From positions 55,683,415 through 55,747,414 of the forward strand of contig OX393578.1 in the NCBI GenBank assembly GCA_947652605.1: a stretch of 64,000 bases of DNA. The letters are read 5' to 3'. Both the position numbers and the translations under genes were made by a program. Positions 62,633 through 64,000 of the stretch are shown piece after piece. The notes under the pieces are model-generated. The model was not told where the DNA came from and did not search any database. It saw only the letters and a program-made list of their open reading frames with translations. The stretch comes from Elmis aenea. Taxonomy: Eukaryota > Arthropoda > Insecta > Coleoptera > Elmidae. Numbering within the stretch: the stretch's first letter is position 1; each line of letters begins with the position of its first letter.

Positions 62633-64000
62633 TCCTTGAGCGACTATTTCGAAACAATTTTAATTATTGATTTGTATATCACAGGAACAGTTTATCCATC
62701 GCCTCTTTACATGAATACAATTGTTTTGCATATGTCTTTCAATGAGCTGGTTTTAATTTTTAATAATTTCCTAAAAATACCGTGCTTTAGTTAATACATA
62801 TGTTCCTTGAGCGACTATTTCTGAACAATTTTAATTATTGATTTGTATGTCACAGAAACAGTTTATCCATCGCCTCTTTACATGAATACAATTGTTTTGC
62901 ATATGTCTTTCAATGAGCTGGTATTAATTTTTAATAATTTCCTAAAAATACCGTGCTTTAGTTAATACATATGTTCCTTGAGCGACTATTGTAAACAATT
63001 TTAATTATTGATTTGTATATCACAGGAACAGTTTATCCATCGCCTCTTTACAGGAATACAATTGTTTTGCATATGTCTTTCAATGAGCTGGTTTTAATTT
63101 TTAATAATTTCCTAAAAATACCGTGCTTTAGTTAATACATATGTTCCTTGAGCGACTATTTCTAAACAATTTTAATTATTGATTTGTATATCACAGGAAC
63201 AGTTTATCCATCGCCTCTTTACATGAATACAATTGTTTTGCATATGTCTTTCAATGAGCTGGTTTTAATTTTTAATAATTTCCTAAAAATACCGTGCTTT
63301 AGTTAATACATATGTTCCTTGAGCGACTATTTCTGAACAATTTTAATTATTGATTTGTATGTCACAGAAACAGTTTATCCATCGCCTCTTTACATGAATA
63401 CAATTGTTTTGCATATGTCTTTCAATGAGCTGGTATTAATTTTTAATAATTTCCTAAAAATACCGTGCTTTAGTTAATACATATGTTCCTTGAGCGACTA
63501 TTTCTAAACAATTTTAATTATTGATTTGTATATCACAGGAACAGTTTATCCATCGCCTCTTTACATGAATACAATTGTTTTGCATATGTCTTTCAATGAG
63601 CTGGTTTTAATTTTTAATAATTTCCTAAAAATACCGTGCTTTAGTTAATACATATGTTCCTTGAGCGACTATTTCTAAACAATTTTAATTATTGATTTGT
63701 ATATCACAGGAACAGTTTATCCATCGCCTCTTTACATGAATACAATTGTTTTGCATATGTCTTTCAATGAGCTGGTTTTAATTTTTAATAATTTCCTAAA
63801 AATACCGTGCTTTAGTTAATACATATGTTCCTTGAGCGACTATTTCTAAACAATTTTAATTATTGATTTGTATATCACAGGAACAGTTTATCCATCGCCT
63901 CTTTACATGAATACAATTGTTTTGCATATGTCTTTCAATGAGCTGGTTTTAATTTTTAATAATTTCCTAAAAATACCGTGCTTTAGTTAATACATATGTT

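Larger units (their letters stand above)
17524..64000. repeat. 171-bp satellite array, about 270 head-to-tail monomers
   Basis: The TTCCTTGAGCGAC landmark recurs at 17,523, 17,694, 17,865, 18,036 and onward every 171 bases to the right edge, always in the same orientation. The monomer is AT-rich. Landmarks in order are GAGCGACTATTTC, ATTATTGATTTGTATATCAC, AACAGTTTATCCATCGCCTC, AATACAATTGTTTTGCATAT, CTTTCAATGAGCTGG, TTTCCTAAAAATACCGTGC and TTTAGTTAATACATATG. Copies differ at a small set of recurring sites. No transposon interrupts the array. The monomer divides by three and has one TAA per unit in its longest frame. Array size, length close to a nucleosome repeat and homogeneity fit a centromeric or pericentromeric satellite, but that role is inference. 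The array continues beyond the window. Confidence 0.99.

Noticed and set aside
17524..64000. CRISPR-like repeat array
   Set aside because: The repeated unit is 171 bp with no unique spacers, in a eukaryotic setting. It is a satellite.
17524..64000. CENP-B box or alpha-satellite relationship because of the 171-bp length
   Set aside because: I found no match to the CENP-B box core and no resemblance to alpha satellite. The equal length is taken as coincidence or a nucleosome-size effect.
1..64000. Telomere repeats, tRNA or rRNA genes
   Set aside because: No TTAGG-type arrays, no tRNA A and B box pair with a cloverleaf, and no rRNA-like sequence were seen on reading either strand.

Overview
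The window is eukaryotic, very AT-rich and almost free of genes. It looks like pericentromeric or other heterochromatic DNA of an insect or related arthropod. The grounds are RTE-like and Jockey/CR1-like non-LTR retrotransposon remnants, several short inverted-repeat transposons with target-site duplications, intron-like splice signals, and a satellite array of tens of kilobases. I cannot name the species. I see no intact protein-coding gene, tRNA or rRNA.

Layout. Bases 1-3.6 kb are low-complexity AT-rich DNA with a few exon-like islands: a possible terminal exon at 336-460 and weaker ones at 2786-2900 and 3176-3319. Bases 3.6-6.7 kb hold a nest of transposons. A decayed RTE-like reverse transcriptase on the minus strand is split by a hAT-like element with an exact 8-bp target duplication. 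That element contains a foldback structure, which in turn holds the 3' end of a Jockey/CR1-type element. A candidate last coding exon follows at 6733-6934. Its last codons begin a large palindrome (6890-9828) whose centre carries a 26-bp minisatellite and a 149-bp tandem repeat, and whose left arm is broken by a 406-bp MITE.

Bases 9.9-11.1 kb are another hAT-like non-autonomous element. Bases 11.1-15.3 kb are a composite tandem array that alternates two unrelated units (about 160 bp and 141 bp) and is interrupted by a 753-bp MITE. Bases 15,281-17,523 are a foldback element with two arms of about 780 bp.

From 17,524 to the right edge the window is one uninterrupted head-to-tail array of a 171-bp satellite, about 270 monomers in about 46.3 kb of called sequence, broken only by a 200-N assembly gap at 30,123-30,322. 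Shared private variants show that the array grew by repeated duplication of multi-monomer blocks (12-14, 21, 26, 27 and other monomer counts), not by one regular higher-order repeat. Block offsets were obtained by hand from the positions of rare variants, not by alignment. Sequence on the left side of the gap has an unusual density of one-base insertions and probably contains assembly errors.

Nothing suggests that these parts act together as a pathway. The biology here is repeat amplification, nested transposition and possibly centromere or heterochromatin function.
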